From: Massilia arenae
GTDB taxonomy: Bacteria; Pseudomonadota; Gammaproteobacteria; Burkholderiales; Burkholderiaceae_D
Direction: 5' to 3'
Assembly: GCF_008014745.1 (NCBI RefSeq)
Contig: NZ_VPFD01000020.1
Location: 1-64,000 of the forward strand
Length of the DNA: 64,000 nucleotides
Under the pieces are notes generated by a model. The model saw only the letters and a program-made list of their open reading frames with translations, was not told the origin of the DNA and did not search any database. Position numbers and translations under genes: made by a program. Of this stretch, positions 27,207 through 42,251 are shown piece after piece; positions within the stretch are counted from its first letter, which is position 1; each line of letters begins with the position of its first letter.

Positions 27207-28592
27207 TTACACGGCAGGGAATGTGCGGAGCCCAAGCAGCGCCCCGGTATGACGCGTGACAGCCTCCGTGAACTGTTTCTTGACCTGGTCCAACTGGGTC
27301 ACCGACAAGGCGCCATCCCACTGCTCTTCCCAGTCGACGAATTGCCTGTAGAGCTTGAAGGACAAACCCGAGCCCAAGACGAAGTTCCTCAGCTCTCTCG
27401 GATCCGGTTCCAGCCAATCTGCAGGGCGCAATTGCAGCGTGTCACCGAAAAGGCGCTGCAGCAGGGCTTTTTGCACCGTTGGATCACCTGGAGGCGCAAC
27501 GTACAGCTTGATTTCGATGTCTCCCTGGGTCTTGCGGAATTCGGCCTGGTAGAACAGATTCCATTTTTCACCGGCATTGAGCCCGTCCACGGCAGCCCAG
27601 CTACGTGGTACGAAGCGTACCCGGAGGGTCTTGCTGCTCGAAGTAGTGAGATGTTCCCATGCGGTCGCGTCCAGGATCTGGTCGATGACGTCCCTGACCA
27701 GGATGGCGCCCCTTTCGCGCACTGCCCTGCGACACGCGTCGAGCGCCGCCTTGTGCTGGCGATAGATCCCGGCCCAGGGTACGGCATCCCAACTGTGCAC
27801 CGCAACCAATTCCTTGAGCCGCTTGTTAAGGACGCGCAGCGCAGGCGCGAAGTCCACGTTGTTCGCAAGCTCTGCCGCCTTGCCTGGCCCGGCAACTCCC
27901 TGGCCGGACAGGGCATTGATCAGCTCCTGGTAATCGTTGAGGAAGTCGCGGACGCGCTGGTCGAGTCCGTCGTGCCTGCCGAGCGCCTCGCGCAGGGCGC
28001 TGCCGACTTGCTCTCCCCAATAGACGGGCTGCCAATCCTGGCTGCTGACTGTTTCGCTCGGGCCGAGCGTGAGGTAGCACTTGACCACCTCGGCCTCCGG
28101 GAACAGGCGGCCCAGGGCAGCATCATAACGCTCCAGTTGCGCCTTCCCTTCCTGACTGTCGATCTTGGCCTCGATCGCAAGCACCCAGGGGCGTCCGTCG
28201 GAATTACGGGCTTCGACCAGGATGTCGAGGCGGTCTCTCGTGTTGACGTCCTCGCCGGTCGGGTCGTCGTCTTCGACAAGTGCGCCTCTTGCGTTCAGGA
28301 CCAGCTCGGTGCGAACTTCGACCAGCGGCGATGCGAGCGGCGCATCCGCACCGAGGACCAGCTTCAGGAAGCAGTCCAGGAAGCTGTGGCCCATGCCGTG
28401 CGATCCGCAAGGGTCGAGCAGCCAGGCCAAGGTATTCGTATGGCGAAGCTCGTAGCGCTCGACGCGCAACACCCGGAAAGGGGTAAATCGGTTCAGTTCC
28501 TGCCCAAGGCTGACAAACCTCTCGTGCTGGACGAGGCGAGCGAGATTGTCGGCAAGGGTAGAGTCGAGGCCGGAATTGGTGTCCATGGTCAT
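27207..28592 (-). CDS. PD-(D/E)XK nuclease superfamily protein
   Basis: A 461-residue protein with a PD-(D/E)XK core: LDILVE with Asp123 and LAIEAKID with Glu141 and Lys143, followed by QLERYDAAL. The N-terminus has the conserved NTLAWLLDPCGSHGMGHSFL, which together with the core fits the stand-alone PD-(D/E)XK family found in defence islands. The C-terminal half (about 250-461) is a separate domain I do not recognise. It faces the three-gene DUF262 operon across a 328-base gap, so the four genes may be one system. A second ATG lies two codons in (28586). Confidence 0.82.
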   Translation of the reverse strand: MTMDTNSGLDSTLADNLARLVQHERFVSLGQELNRFTPFRVLRVERYELRHTNTLAWLLDPCGSHGMGHSFLDCFLKLVLGADAPLASPLVEVRTELVLNARGALVEDDDPTGEDVNTRDRLDILVEARNSDGRPWVLAIEAKIDSQEGKAQLERYDAALGRLFPEAEVVKCYLTLGPSETVSSQDWQPVYWGEQVGSALREALGRHDGLDQRVRDFLNDYQELINALSGQGVAGPGKAAELANNVDFAPALRVLNKRLKELVAVHSWDAVPWAGIYRQHKAALDACRRAVRERGAILVRDVIDQILDATAWEHLTTSSSKTLRVRFVPRSWAAVDGLNAGEKWNLFYQAEFRKTQGDIEIKLYVAPPGDPTVQKALLQRLFGDTLQLRPADWLEPDPRELRNFVLGSGLSFKLYRQFVDWEEQWDGALSVTQLDQVKKQFTEAVTRHTGALLGLRTFPAV

Positions 28593-28920
28593 TCGTTTAT
28601 GAGGTAAGGAGAGCGGGCGATGCGTCCAGGCGCAGCTGTTCAGAGGGGTGAAACGGGCATCCGCGACCCGTGTTCGGATTTCTGCCGTTCAATAATATAA
28701 AGAAAGTTTATTTTTAGCAATCTTTTGTTATCCGGTCAAACGTGCCAGTGCCGAGGTCCAAGGTTAAGTAGCGGTGACTTATTTATAGGGCAATCCTTTT
28801 TTGGTATAGTTGTTTCTCCAATGAAGCTTTCGTGTGCGCAAGGCATTGAATGCGACACGATCCGTCGCGACCGCCCCGTACTATCTACCCCTGCATACAA
28901 CGAGCGAGCCCGACGACATC
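28593..28920. other. Divergent gap between the nuclease and the DUF262 operon
   Basis: Contains an AT-rich stretch (about 28690-28735) unlike the flanks and a TATAGT-type -10 (28803-28808 region) that could serve the rightward operon. No gene is supported, although an open frame continues upstream from 28921 to 28834. Any shared operator would be here, but I see no clear palindrome. Confidence 0.4.
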
Positions 28921-29517
28921 ATGACGACTGCCCCCAACACCCCCTTGCCACGCGCATTTACGTTCAACGACATCAACGTCGGGACCAGGCTTTATGCAGT
29001 GCTCGTGCAATACGCCTCAAGCTACCCCGGGAAATCGATTTTCTATGGAGACCTGCTCGATCGGGCCCGCACGATGTTCCCGGAAGATAAGGAAGTCGAA
29101 CGGGCGGTACCGATCGGTATCGGCATGAAGCTCCTGTTTGTCGAAAATTTTTGCGCGGAGAACGGGTATCCGAATCTGGCGTGTCTCGCTGTGAACAAGG
29201 GTAAGGAGGAACCGGGCGGCGGCTTCAAGGGGAACTGGCTGCAGCAAATGCGTGAAGTGGCCGCATTCGACTGGTCGGCGGCGCAACCGGTCCTGGATGC
29301 TTACGTGTCGCGTTCGATCAAGGCCGCCACGCCGCTCAAGCGTCGCAAGGAGCCCGAGGCACGCGAGCTGCTGTTCGCGCATTTCCGCGAGCACCGGGAT
29401 AGCTACAAGGATTTCAGCCAGGACGACAGGGAAGAGATGGTCAGCCTGCTGATGGAGGGGCTCGACGTCGACATCGCCTTGCATGCGGTCCTGGGCGCAA
29501 AAGCGGCGCTCGGCTGA
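28921..29517 (+). CDS. Unknown protein, first gene of the DUF262 operon
   Basis: A 198-residue soluble protein without signal peptide or membrane helix. A compact N-terminal part (about 18-95) ends in YPNLACLAVNKGKEEPGGGF, a pattern (hydrophobic-VNK...PG.GF) that I recall from winged-helix-like domains in restriction-associated proteins; this is uncertain. A linker and a helical C-terminal domain (about 130-198, FSQDDREEMVSLLMEGLDVD) follow. The long frame starts at 28834, but MTTAPNTP is the more natural start. It ends 31 bases before the first DUF262 gene, so it is likely co-expressed. Confidence 0.6.
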   Translation: MTTAPNTPLPRAFTFNDINVGTRLYAVLVQYASSYPGKSIFYGDLLDRARTMFPEDKEVERAVPIGIGMKLLFVENFCAENGYPNLACLAVNKGKEEPGGGFKGNWLQQMREVAAFDWSAAQPVLDAYVSRSIKAATPLKRRKEPEARELLFAHFREHRDSYKDFSQDDREEMVSLLMEGLDVDIALHAVLGAKAALG

Positions 29518-29548
29518 GTGCACCTCCGACAACGAAGAAGATGGGACG

Positions 29549-30943
29549 ATGAAGAACGAAACCGACCACGTCGCGCAGCGGGCGCCACTGGAACACGACG
29601 TCATCAGTATTGGGGCACTGCTGTCGCTGACATCGCTGGCGATCCCGGCTTACCAGCGCCCCTATAAATGGACGGGCAAGAACGTCCAGCAACTGTTTGA
29701 CGATATCGCGACCCACAAGGACAAGCCGTCCTACCGGCTCGGTACCATTGTGCTCCATCGGGAAGGCGGGAGCCTGAACGTCGTCGATGGCCAGCAGCGC
29801 ATCATTACATTGCTGCTGACGATCAGGGCGCTGGTCAAGCTGCGGATGGCGGGGCTCATGCGTCCCGACCTGAAGGAACAGTTGCGCAGCCTCGGCGCGG
29901 GCATGATCCAGCCGAGCTTCGAGAGCGAGATATCGCAGGCGAACATCCGCAACAACTACCTCGCGATTTCGCGCTTCGTGGAAAGGCCCGACTTCAGCGA
30001 GGAACTGATCGGCTTCCTGCTGAACCGAGCCCAGGTCGTCGTGTTCGAACTGACCGACATCTCGGAGGCTTTCCAGTTCTTCGATTCGCAGAACGCGCGT
30101 GGACGCGATCTCGAACCCCATGACCTGCTCAAGGCCTACCACCTGCGTGAGTTCGACGAGGACGAGCAAGTCAAGGCGAACACCGTGGCGCGCTGGGAAA
30201 ACACCGAAAGCGAGGAGCTTGCCGAGCTGTTCGGGCGCTATCTCTACCGCATGCGCAACTGGTCGAAAGGGCGCTCAGCCCGCTATTTCGGCAAGGACGA
30301 TACTCATCTGTTCAAGGGAGTCAATCTCGACACGATGGCGGCCTATCCGCATGCCGAGCAGCTGCGCATCGTGCATCACTTCGTCGACGCCTACAACCGG
30401 CAGTTCGAACGCAAGATCGACGGCCGCGACATGGCGTTCCCGTTCCGCCTGGACCAGACGATCGTCAACGGGCGCCGGTTCTTCGAGATGACGGCGCATT
30501 ATCAGGAACGGATCGCATCGATCCGCGGCAAACTCGGCGAGGTTCGCAAGCTCGCCGACGCCGGTTCGCTGGGCGTTCTCGCCAACCGCATCGTCGAGAG
30601 CATCGACAGCTATGGGGGCAGGCGCCGGACCGGGGACGGTTTCGTGCGTACGATGTTCGATTGCCTACTGATCTGTTACATCGACAAGTTCGGTTTTGCA
30701 GACATCTCGCGTGCGATCGAAAAGATTTTTATCTGGGCTTATACGGTCCGCCTCCAGATGGAGTCGGTACAGCTCGCTACCGTGGATAACTACGTGCTCG
30801 ACAACAACCTGTTCAGGGTGCTGGGCGACGCCATCCTGCCCGCCGATTTCCTCAACCGCAGCTTGCCCGTGGTCGAGCGGATCCGCTCGAGCAACACGAA
30901 GGAAATCAACCAACTCTTCAAGGACATGAGGTACGCGGCATGA
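29549..30943 (+). CDS. DUF262 domain protein (GmrS-like, no HNH domain)
   Basis: A 464-residue protein with the DUF262/ParB-like NTPase-type N-terminal domain: IPAYQRPYKW at the start, then VVDGQQRI (DGQQR 80-84), and later FFDSQNARGRDLEPHDLLKAYHL, all typical of DUF262. The C-terminal half is helical and has no DUF1524 HNH signature that I can find. In GmrSD-type type IV restriction, DUF262 binds and hydrolyses nucleotide and DUF1524 cuts DNA. The preferred ATG 29549 follows GAAGATGGGA. Its last bases overlap the next gene (ATGA). Confidence 0.85.
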   Translation: MKNETDHVAQRAPLEHDVISIGALLSLTSLAIPAYQRPYKWTGKNVQQLFDDIATHKDKPSYRLGTIVLHREGGSLNVVDGQQRIITLLLTIRALVKLRMAGLMRPDLKEQLRSLGAGMIQPSFESEISQANIRNNYLAISRFVERPDFSEELIGFLLNRAQVVVFELTDISEAFQFFDSQNARGRDLEPHDLLKAYHLREFDEDEQVKANTVARWENTESEELAELFGRYLYRMRNWSKGRSARYFGKDDTHLFKGVNLDTMAAYPHAEQLRIVHHFVDAYNRQFERKIDGRDMAFPFRLDQTIVNGRRFFEMTAHYQERIASIRGKLGEVRKLADAGSLGVLANRIVESIDSYGGRRRTGDGFVRTMFDCLLICYIDKFGFADISRAIEKIFIWAYTVRLQMESVQLATVDNYVLDNNLFRVLGDAILPADFLNRSLPVVERIRSSNTKEINQLFKDMRYAA

Positions 30944-32961
30944 GCGAACAGATTTGCCAGCTGTCGATCAGGGAACTGTTGGGCGAGAGCGTGCACTACG
31001 TGATCCCCGTGTATCAGCGAAATTACGCGTGGGACGAAGCCGAGATCACCCAGTTGATCCAGGACGTGATCGATTACCTGCCGCAGGACGGGGCCGCGCC
31101 GCAACACTACTATATCGGCACCCTGGTCGTGTTCGAACGCCAGCACACCGGCAGCACCGCTTACGAAACCATCGATGGCCAGCAGAGACTGACGACCTTG
31201 TCCCTGCTCCTGTCCCATCTGAAGAACAGCGGCGAGCCCGGCCTGGCCTGGTATGACGCTCCACGCATCCGCTTCGAGAGCCGCGAGCGTTCCCAGAAAA
31301 CCTTTGCGGCCATCTTCGCGGGGGCGCTTGAACCCGTGCCGAAAGGTTTCCTGGCGGCGCAGGACACCAACACGTCGATCACCAACGGCTACCAGCTGAT
31401 CCAGAAGATCCTTCCACGCAAACTCAAGGAGAACGGTGTCGACCGGCACGAGTTTACCCGCTACCTGCTTGAGAACGTGGTCTTGATGCGGGTGTGCGTA
31501 CCGCAGCAGACGGACCTCAACCATTATTTCGAGATCATGAATAGCCGCGGCGAGCAGCTGGAGAAACACGAAGTCCTGAAAGCGCGCATGATGGAGGCCT
31601 TGCGTGACGACGCCGAACCCGAGCGAAGCCGGCATTGCCTGCACGTCGTATGGGAGGCTTGCGCCAATATGGAGCGCTACGTCCAGATGGGCTTCACGCC
31701 GACGCAGCGCGACGCGATCTTCGGAGCTGGCGACTGGGGCCGCTTCCAGCCGACCGACTTTACCCAACTGCGCGATGCACTGGCGCTGCCGGCGACGGGA
31801 ATTGGCGCCGGCAGCACCGCGCTGACGCTCGACCAGATCCTCGAGCCGTCCAGGCCGGCGGCAGGCGCGGGTGGCAAGGCGGAGCCCAAGGGGGAGGAGG
31901 CCCCCGAGCGCTTCCACGCCGTGATCAATTTTCCTAACTTCCTGCTGCACGTACTGCGCGTCATGACCGGGAAAAACGTCCCGCTCGACGACAAGGCCCT
32001 GATCGCCGAATTCGACACCCAGGTATTCAACGCGGACGAACCTGCCGCGAAGATCAGGGAATTCGTCTTTGCCCTGCTGCGCTGCAAGTACCTGTTCGAC
32101 CACTACGTGGTCAAGCGCGAATTCGCGAAAGGGACGGATGGCTGGAGCCTCAAGCGCTTGAAGTGGAATGCTGCGGTTGACCGCCATGGCGCCGGCCGGA
32201 CAAGCTACGTGAACACGTTCGGCGCCGATGACGAGGGCGCGGGGGCGGACAGGGGAGACAACAGGCGCATCCTCATGCTCTTGTCCGCGTTCCATGTCTC
32301 GACACCGACGCGCGTCTACAAGCACTGGCTGAACGCCGCGCTCAAGCACCTGTATGACGCGCAGCAAGTGCAGGAAAAGTCATACCTCGACTATCTGGAG
32401 TCGGTCTCCAGGGCGTTCGTGTTCGACCGCTACCTCGCCGGCGACGACCGGGCAGAGTATTTCGACATCGTATATGGCCGCAAGGGCCAGTGCGCACGCG
32501 GCCGCGACGAGGCCGCCGGTAGCGACCGTATTGCTAGCCGCCTCGCGTACGGGCACATCGAGAATAATCTGGTCTTTAACTACCTCGACTATCTGCTCTG
32601 GCTGAAACACCGGACGAACGACGCCGTGAGCGGGTTCGAGTTCACATTCCGCAGTTCCGTGGAACACTACTATCCGCAGAATCCGAAGGAGGGGCAGGCG
32701 CCTCTGGAGCCGGACGCGGTCGACTCTTTCGGCAACCTGTGCCTGATCAGCCATAGCAAGAATTCGCGGCTCAGCAACTTTATGCCCACCGCAAAGAAGG
32801 AGTATTACGCCAACAACCAGATCGACAGTATCAAGCAATACCTCATGATGCAGCGTCCAGAGTGGAATGCCGACGCCATTCGCGCGCATGGGGAGGAGAT
32901 GATCGGCGTCCTGGTCGACAGCCTGGAGCGGGAAGCGGTCGCCGATGGCCTCGTTTCCTGA
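30940..32961 (+). CDS. DUF262-DUF1524 protein (GmrSD-like nuclease)
   Basis: A 673-residue protein with N-terminal DUF262 (IPVYQRNYAWDE, ETIDGQQRLTTLSL with DGQQR 79-83, MNSRGEQLEKHEVLKARMMEA) and a C-terminal DUF1524 His-Me-finger/HNH domain: VEHYYPQNP with His576, then FGNLCLISHSKNSRLSNF supplying the asparagines. This is the single-chain form of GmrSD, which restricts phage DNA with modified cytosine. Its start overlaps the DUF262-only gene by four bases, so the two make a tandem pair with different domain content. The middle part (about 260-470) has an extended linker, AAGAGGKAEPKGEEAPE. Confidence 0.88.
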   Translation: MSEQICQLSIRELLGESVHYVIPVYQRNYAWDEAEITQLIQDVIDYLPQDGAAPQHYYIGTLVVFERQHTGSTAYETIDGQQRLTTLSLLLSHLKNSGEPGLAWYDAPRIRFESRERSQKTFAAIFAGALEPVPKGFLAAQDTNTSITNGYQLIQKILPRKLKENGVDRHEFTRYLLENVVLMRVCVPQQTDLNHYFEIMNSRGEQLEKHEVLKARMMEALRDDAEPERSRHCLHVVWEACANMERYVQMGFTPTQRDAIFGAGDWGRFQPTDFTQLRDALALPATGIGAGSTALTLDQILEPSRPAAGAGGKAEPKGEEAPERFHAVINFPNFLLHVLRVMTGKNVPLDDKALIAEFDTQVFNADEPAAKIREFVFALLRCKYLFDHYVVKREFAKGTDGWSLKRLKWNAAVDRHGAGRTSYVNTFGADDEGAGADRGDNRRILMLLSAFHVSTPTRVYKHWLNAALKHLYDAQQVQEKSYLDYLESVSRAFVFDRYLAGDDRAEYFDIVYGRKGQCARGRDEAAGSDRIASRLAYGHIENNLVFNYLDYLLWLKHRTNDAVSGFEFTFRSSVEHYYPQNPKEGQAPLEPDAVDSFGNLCLISHSKNSRLSNFMPTAKKEYYANNQIDSIKQYLMMQRPEWNADAIRAHGEEMIGVLVDSLEREAVADGLVS

Positions 32962-33088
32962 AGCGGACGGCGCCGGTTGCTGCAAATGACCTTCATATCA
33001 AGAAGGAAGACGCGGTACGCATCCAGCCTTGCCGTTGCTCGCGGACGCTCCGGGCAAGCCCTGGCTCCACTAGCGTCCCGGCGACTGC

Positions 33089-38387
<5,299 letters not shown>

Positions 38388-38413
<26 letters not shown>

Positions 38414-40559
38414 GGTGCTCCCCACTAGTCTCGATGCAGAACGGCCCGCGCCTGAGCAGGCCGACCGCATCGTCATTGGAAACCGCGGCGCTGAAGTAGT
38501 TCCCCTGCAACTCGTCGCAGCCGTGGGCCACCAGGAACGCCACCTGTTCTTGCGTCTCGACTCCTTCGGCAATCACGGTCAGGTCGAGCACGTGGGCCAG
38601 GCCGATGATGGCCAGCACGATGGCGGCGTCGCTGGGGTCGGTGGCGATGTCGCGCACGAACGAGGCGTCGATCTTGAGCTTGTCGATCGGGAAGCGCTTC
38701 AGGTAGGCCAGCGACGAGTAGCCGGTGCCGAAGTCGTCGATCGCGATCGTCATGCCCAGTGCGTGGATCTGGTGCAGCGTTTCGATCGCCTGGGCCGGAT
38801 TGCTCATCACACCCGATTCGGTCAGCTCGACCTCGAGCATGGCCGGCCGGATCTGCGCCGCGTCCACCGCCGCGCCGAGGCAGCGCGCGACGTCCTCGCG
38901 CCGGAACTGCAGGGCCGAGACATTGACCGCGATCGGCACGTCGGCGAAGCCGAGCGTGGTCCAGCGCTGCAGTTCGGCCGCCACCTGGCCGATCGCCCAG
39001 GCGCCGATCGGGTCGATGCGTCCGGTCTCCTCGGCGATCGGGATGAACAGGCTGGGCGAGATCGAGGCGCCGTCGGCCTGCGGCCAGCGGATCAGGGCTT
39101 CGAAGCCGATGATGGCGCCGCTGGCGGCGTGTACCTTGGGCTGGTAGTGCATCACGAACTCGCCGTCGCGGATCGCACGGTGCAGGGCGCTGCCGAGCGC
39201 CAGGCGCTGGCTGGCCACCTCCTGCATCTGCGCCGTGAAGAAACAGTAGTGGGCGCCGCCGTCGCGCTTGGCGTGGTACATCGCGATGTCGGCGTTGCGC
39301 AGCAGCGTGTCGGGGTCGGCGCCGTCGCCGGGGAAGATCGCCATCCCGATGCTGGGCGTGACGTGCAGTTCGCTACCCTCGATCTGGCAGGTTTCCGAGA
39401 CGGCCGAGATGATCTTCTCGGCCACCAGCGCGGCGTCGGCCAGCTGGTGCAGCTCGACCAGCATCACCACGAACTCGTCGCCACCGACCCGCGCCACCGT
39501 ATCGCCCTCGCGCACGCTGGCGGCCAGGCGCTCGGCCACCACCTGCAGCAGGCGATCGCCGGCGGCGTGGCCGAGGGTGTCGTTGACTTCCTTGAAATGG
39601 TCTAGGTCCAGGAACAGCACCGCGACCTGGGCGCGCTGGCGTTCGCGCTGGGCCGTGGCCTGGCCCAGGCGGTCGAGCAGCAGCAGCCGGTTCGGCAGGC
39701 CGGTCAGGCTGTCGTGGAAGGACTGGTGCAGCACATAGGCTTCCATTTCCTTGCGCTCGGTGATGTCGCGCGAGATCAGCACCAGTTGCGAGACGGCGCC
39801 GTCTGGGGCGCGGACCAGGCTGGCGTCGGATTCGAAATGGCGCTCGCTGCGGCCCAGCACGCGGTACTGCAGGCGCCAGTGCGTTTCGCCGGCCGGCGGG
39901 CGCTCGACCAGGGCGCGCACCCGCTCGCGGTCGTCCACGTGCACGATTTCCAGGTAGCGCGCACCGGGGCCGACGGCGGCGCCGAACTCGGCGCGGTAGC
40001 TGGGGCTGGTGTACAGCCAGGCCCCGGCGGAGTCGAGCAGCGCGACGTAGTCGCCCGCGTGCTCGAGGATCAGGCGCTCGATGCCGGCATCCGGCGCGTC
40101 GCCCCGGTCGGCGGCGCTCATGACGCGGACGGGACGGCGCTCCGGTGCATCATCGACGAAGGCCTGCACCTTGGCCTTAAGCACTTCGGGCGCCGTCGGC
40201 ATGAACACGTAGTCGCTCGCGCCCACTTCGAAGCCGAGGCTGCGATCGAGGTCGCTCGCGCGGTGCGAGGTCTGGAACACGATCGGCGTGGCGCGCGAGC
40301 GCGGCCGGGCGCGCACCAGGCGCGCGGTCTCGAAGCCGTCCAGGCCGGCCATCTTGACGTCCATGAGGATGACGCAAAAATCCTGCTTGAGCAGGCGCAG
40401 CAGGGCCTGTTCACCGGAGCTGGCGGTGACCAGGTCGGCGTCGAGGTCGCCGAGCACGCTGCGCAGGGCGAACAGCGCGCCCGGGTCGTCGTTGACCAGC
40501 AGGATCGCCGGCTCCGCCTGGTTGGCGGCGGGGGCGGCGCGGGCTTGTGGGATGAACAT
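38388..40559 (-). CDS. Receiver-PAS-GGDEF-EAL cyclic di-GMP protein
   Basis: A 723-residue cytoplasmic response regulator. A receiver domain (ILLVNDD near the start; VILMDVKMAGLDG) is followed by a PAS domain (GDYVALLDSAGAWLYTSPSYR), a GGDEF domain with intact GGDEF (359-363) and an EAL domain with EALIRW (487-492) and DDFGTGYSSLAYLK. Both catalytic motifs look competent, so it could make or degrade cyclic di-GMP. Its 3' end overlaps the kinase start by 26 bases on the same strand, so the kinase, with a free pool of receivers, is the obvious partner. A longer frame to 40751 is not supported. Confidence 0.9.
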
Positions 40560-40771
40560 GGCGGGTATTCCGCGGTCCACCGACCGCGAGTGTGCAAGCT
40601 CCGTAAACATCTGAATCAGGTATGAATGCCGCGTGATTTTATGCCACCTGAACGCAAATATCGACCGGGCGCACGATAGGCGATGTCCCTGGCTGGACGG
40701 TGGCAGGTGGCAGGCAAGCGCCGGCGCCCATATCGTGGCGCTCTCGGCCAACCTCCGCGAAAAGGTCTATC

Positions 40772-42250
40772 ATGGACGTTTTACCAAACCGGACACCGAC
40801 GCTCATGACGACTTCCAGCTATCCCGACATCCGCCTCCTGATCGCCAACGAATGGGTCGACGCCACCGGCGGCAAGACCATTCCCGTGGTCAATCCGGCC
40901 ACCGGGCAGCCGATCGGCAGCGTGGCCCATGCCGCCATCGCCGACCTGGACCGCGCGCTGGCCGCCGCCCAGAAAGGTTTCGAGGCCTGGCGCGTCGTTC
41001 CCGCCGCCGAGCGCGCCGCCACTATGCGCCGCGCCGCCAACCTGCTGCGCGAACGCGCCGGCGACATCGCGCGCCTCCTGACCCAGGAACAGGGCAAACC
41101 GCTGGCCGAGGCGAAGATGGAAGCCATGGCCGGCGCCGAGATCATCGACTGGTTCGCCGCCGAAGGCATGCGCGTGTATGGCCGCATCGTCCCGTCGCGC
41201 AATCCGGCCGCCCAGCAGCTGGTGCTGAAGGAGCCGGTCGGCCCGGTCGCCGCCTTCACGCCGTGGAACTTCCCGATCAACCAGGTCGTGCGCAAGCTGG
41301 CCGCGGCGCTGGCCACCGGCTGCTCCTTCCTGTGCAAGGCGCCTGAAGAAACCCCGGCGTCGCCTGCCGCGCTGTTCCAGTGCTTCGTCGACGCCGGGGT
41401 GCCGCCGGGCGTGGTGGGCCTGGTGTTCGGCGATCCGGCCGAGATTTCGGGCTACCTGATCCCGCACCCGATCATCCGCAAGGTCACCTTCACCGGTTCG
41501 ACCCCGGTCGGCAAGCAGCTGGCCGCGCTGGCCGGCGCCCACATGAAGCGCGTGACGATGGAGCTGGGCGGCCATGCGCCGGTGATCGTCGCGGCCGACG
41601 CCGACGTCGCGCTGGCGGTCAAGGCCGCCGGCGGCGCCAAGTTCCGCAATGCGGGCCAGGTGTGCATCTCGCCGACCCGCTTCCTGGTGCACAACGCGGT
41701 CAAGGACGAGTTCACCCGCGCGCTGGTCAAGCACGCCGAAAGCCTCAAAATCGGTGACGGCCTGCACGAAGGCACCACCCTGGGGCCGCTGGCCAATCCA
41801 CGCCGCCTGACGGCGATGTCGCAGCTGGTGGACGACGCGCGCGCCAAGGGTGCGGTGATCGCCACCGGTGGCGAGCGCGTGGGCGACGCCGGTAACTTCT
41901 TCGCGCCGACCATCCTGGCCGACGTGCCGCTGGAGGCAAGCGTGTTCAATGACGAGCCGTTCGGCCCGGTGGCGGCGATCCGCGGTTTCGACAGCCTCGA
42001 GGATGCGATCGCGGAAGCCAACCGCCTGCCGTTCGGCCTGGCCGGCTATGCGTTCACCAGCTCGATCAAGAACGCCCAGCTCCTGATGAACCGGGTCGAA
42101 GTCGGCATGTTGTGGATCAACCAGCCGGCCACGCCGAGCGCCGAGATGCCGTTCGGCGGCATCAAGGATTCGGGCTACGGTTCCGAAGGCGGTCCGGAGG
42201 CGCTGGAATCCTACCTCAACACCAAGGCCGTCTCGATGGTCGGCGTCTGA
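40772..42250 (+). CDS. NAD(P)-dependent aldehyde dehydrogenase, succinate-semialdehyde type
   Basis: A 492-residue ALDH-superfamily enzyme with the cofactor/substrate segment PWNFPINQVVRKLAAALATG, catalytic general base in TMELGGHAP (Glu264) and nucleophile in GQVCISPTR (Cys298). The sequence is closest in pattern to succinate- or alpha-ketoglutarate-semialdehyde dehydrogenases (GabD-like), the latter an endpoint of oxidative L-arabinose or galacturonate breakdown, which would fit the neighbouring locus; the exact aldehyde is inference. ATG 40772 has GAAAAGG at a good distance; 40805 (MTTSSYP) is an alternative. Confidence 0.85.
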   Translation: MDVLPNRTPTLMTTSSYPDIRLLIANEWVDATGGKTIPVVNPATGQPIGSVAHAAIADLDRALAAAQKGFEAWRVVPAAERAATMRRAANLLRERAGDIARLLTQEQGKPLAEAKMEAMAGAEIIDWFAAEGMRVYGRIVPSRNPAAQQLVLKEPVGPVAAFTPWNFPINQVVRKLAAALATGCSFLCKAPEETPASPAALFQCFVDAGVPPGVVGLVFGDPAEISGYLIPHPIIRKVTFTGSTPVGKQLAALAGAHMKRVTMELGGHAPVIVAADADVALAVKAAGGAKFRNAGQVCISPTRFLVHNAVKDEFTRALVKHAESLKIGDGLHEGTTLGPLANPRRLTAMSQLVDDARAKGAVIATGGERVGDAGNFFAPTILADVPLEASVFNDEPFGPVAAIRGFDSLEDAIAEANRLPFGLAGYAFTSSIKNAQLLMNRVEVGMLWINQPATPSAEMPFGGIKDSGYGSEGGPEALESYLNTKAVSMVGV

Positions 42251-42251
42251 T

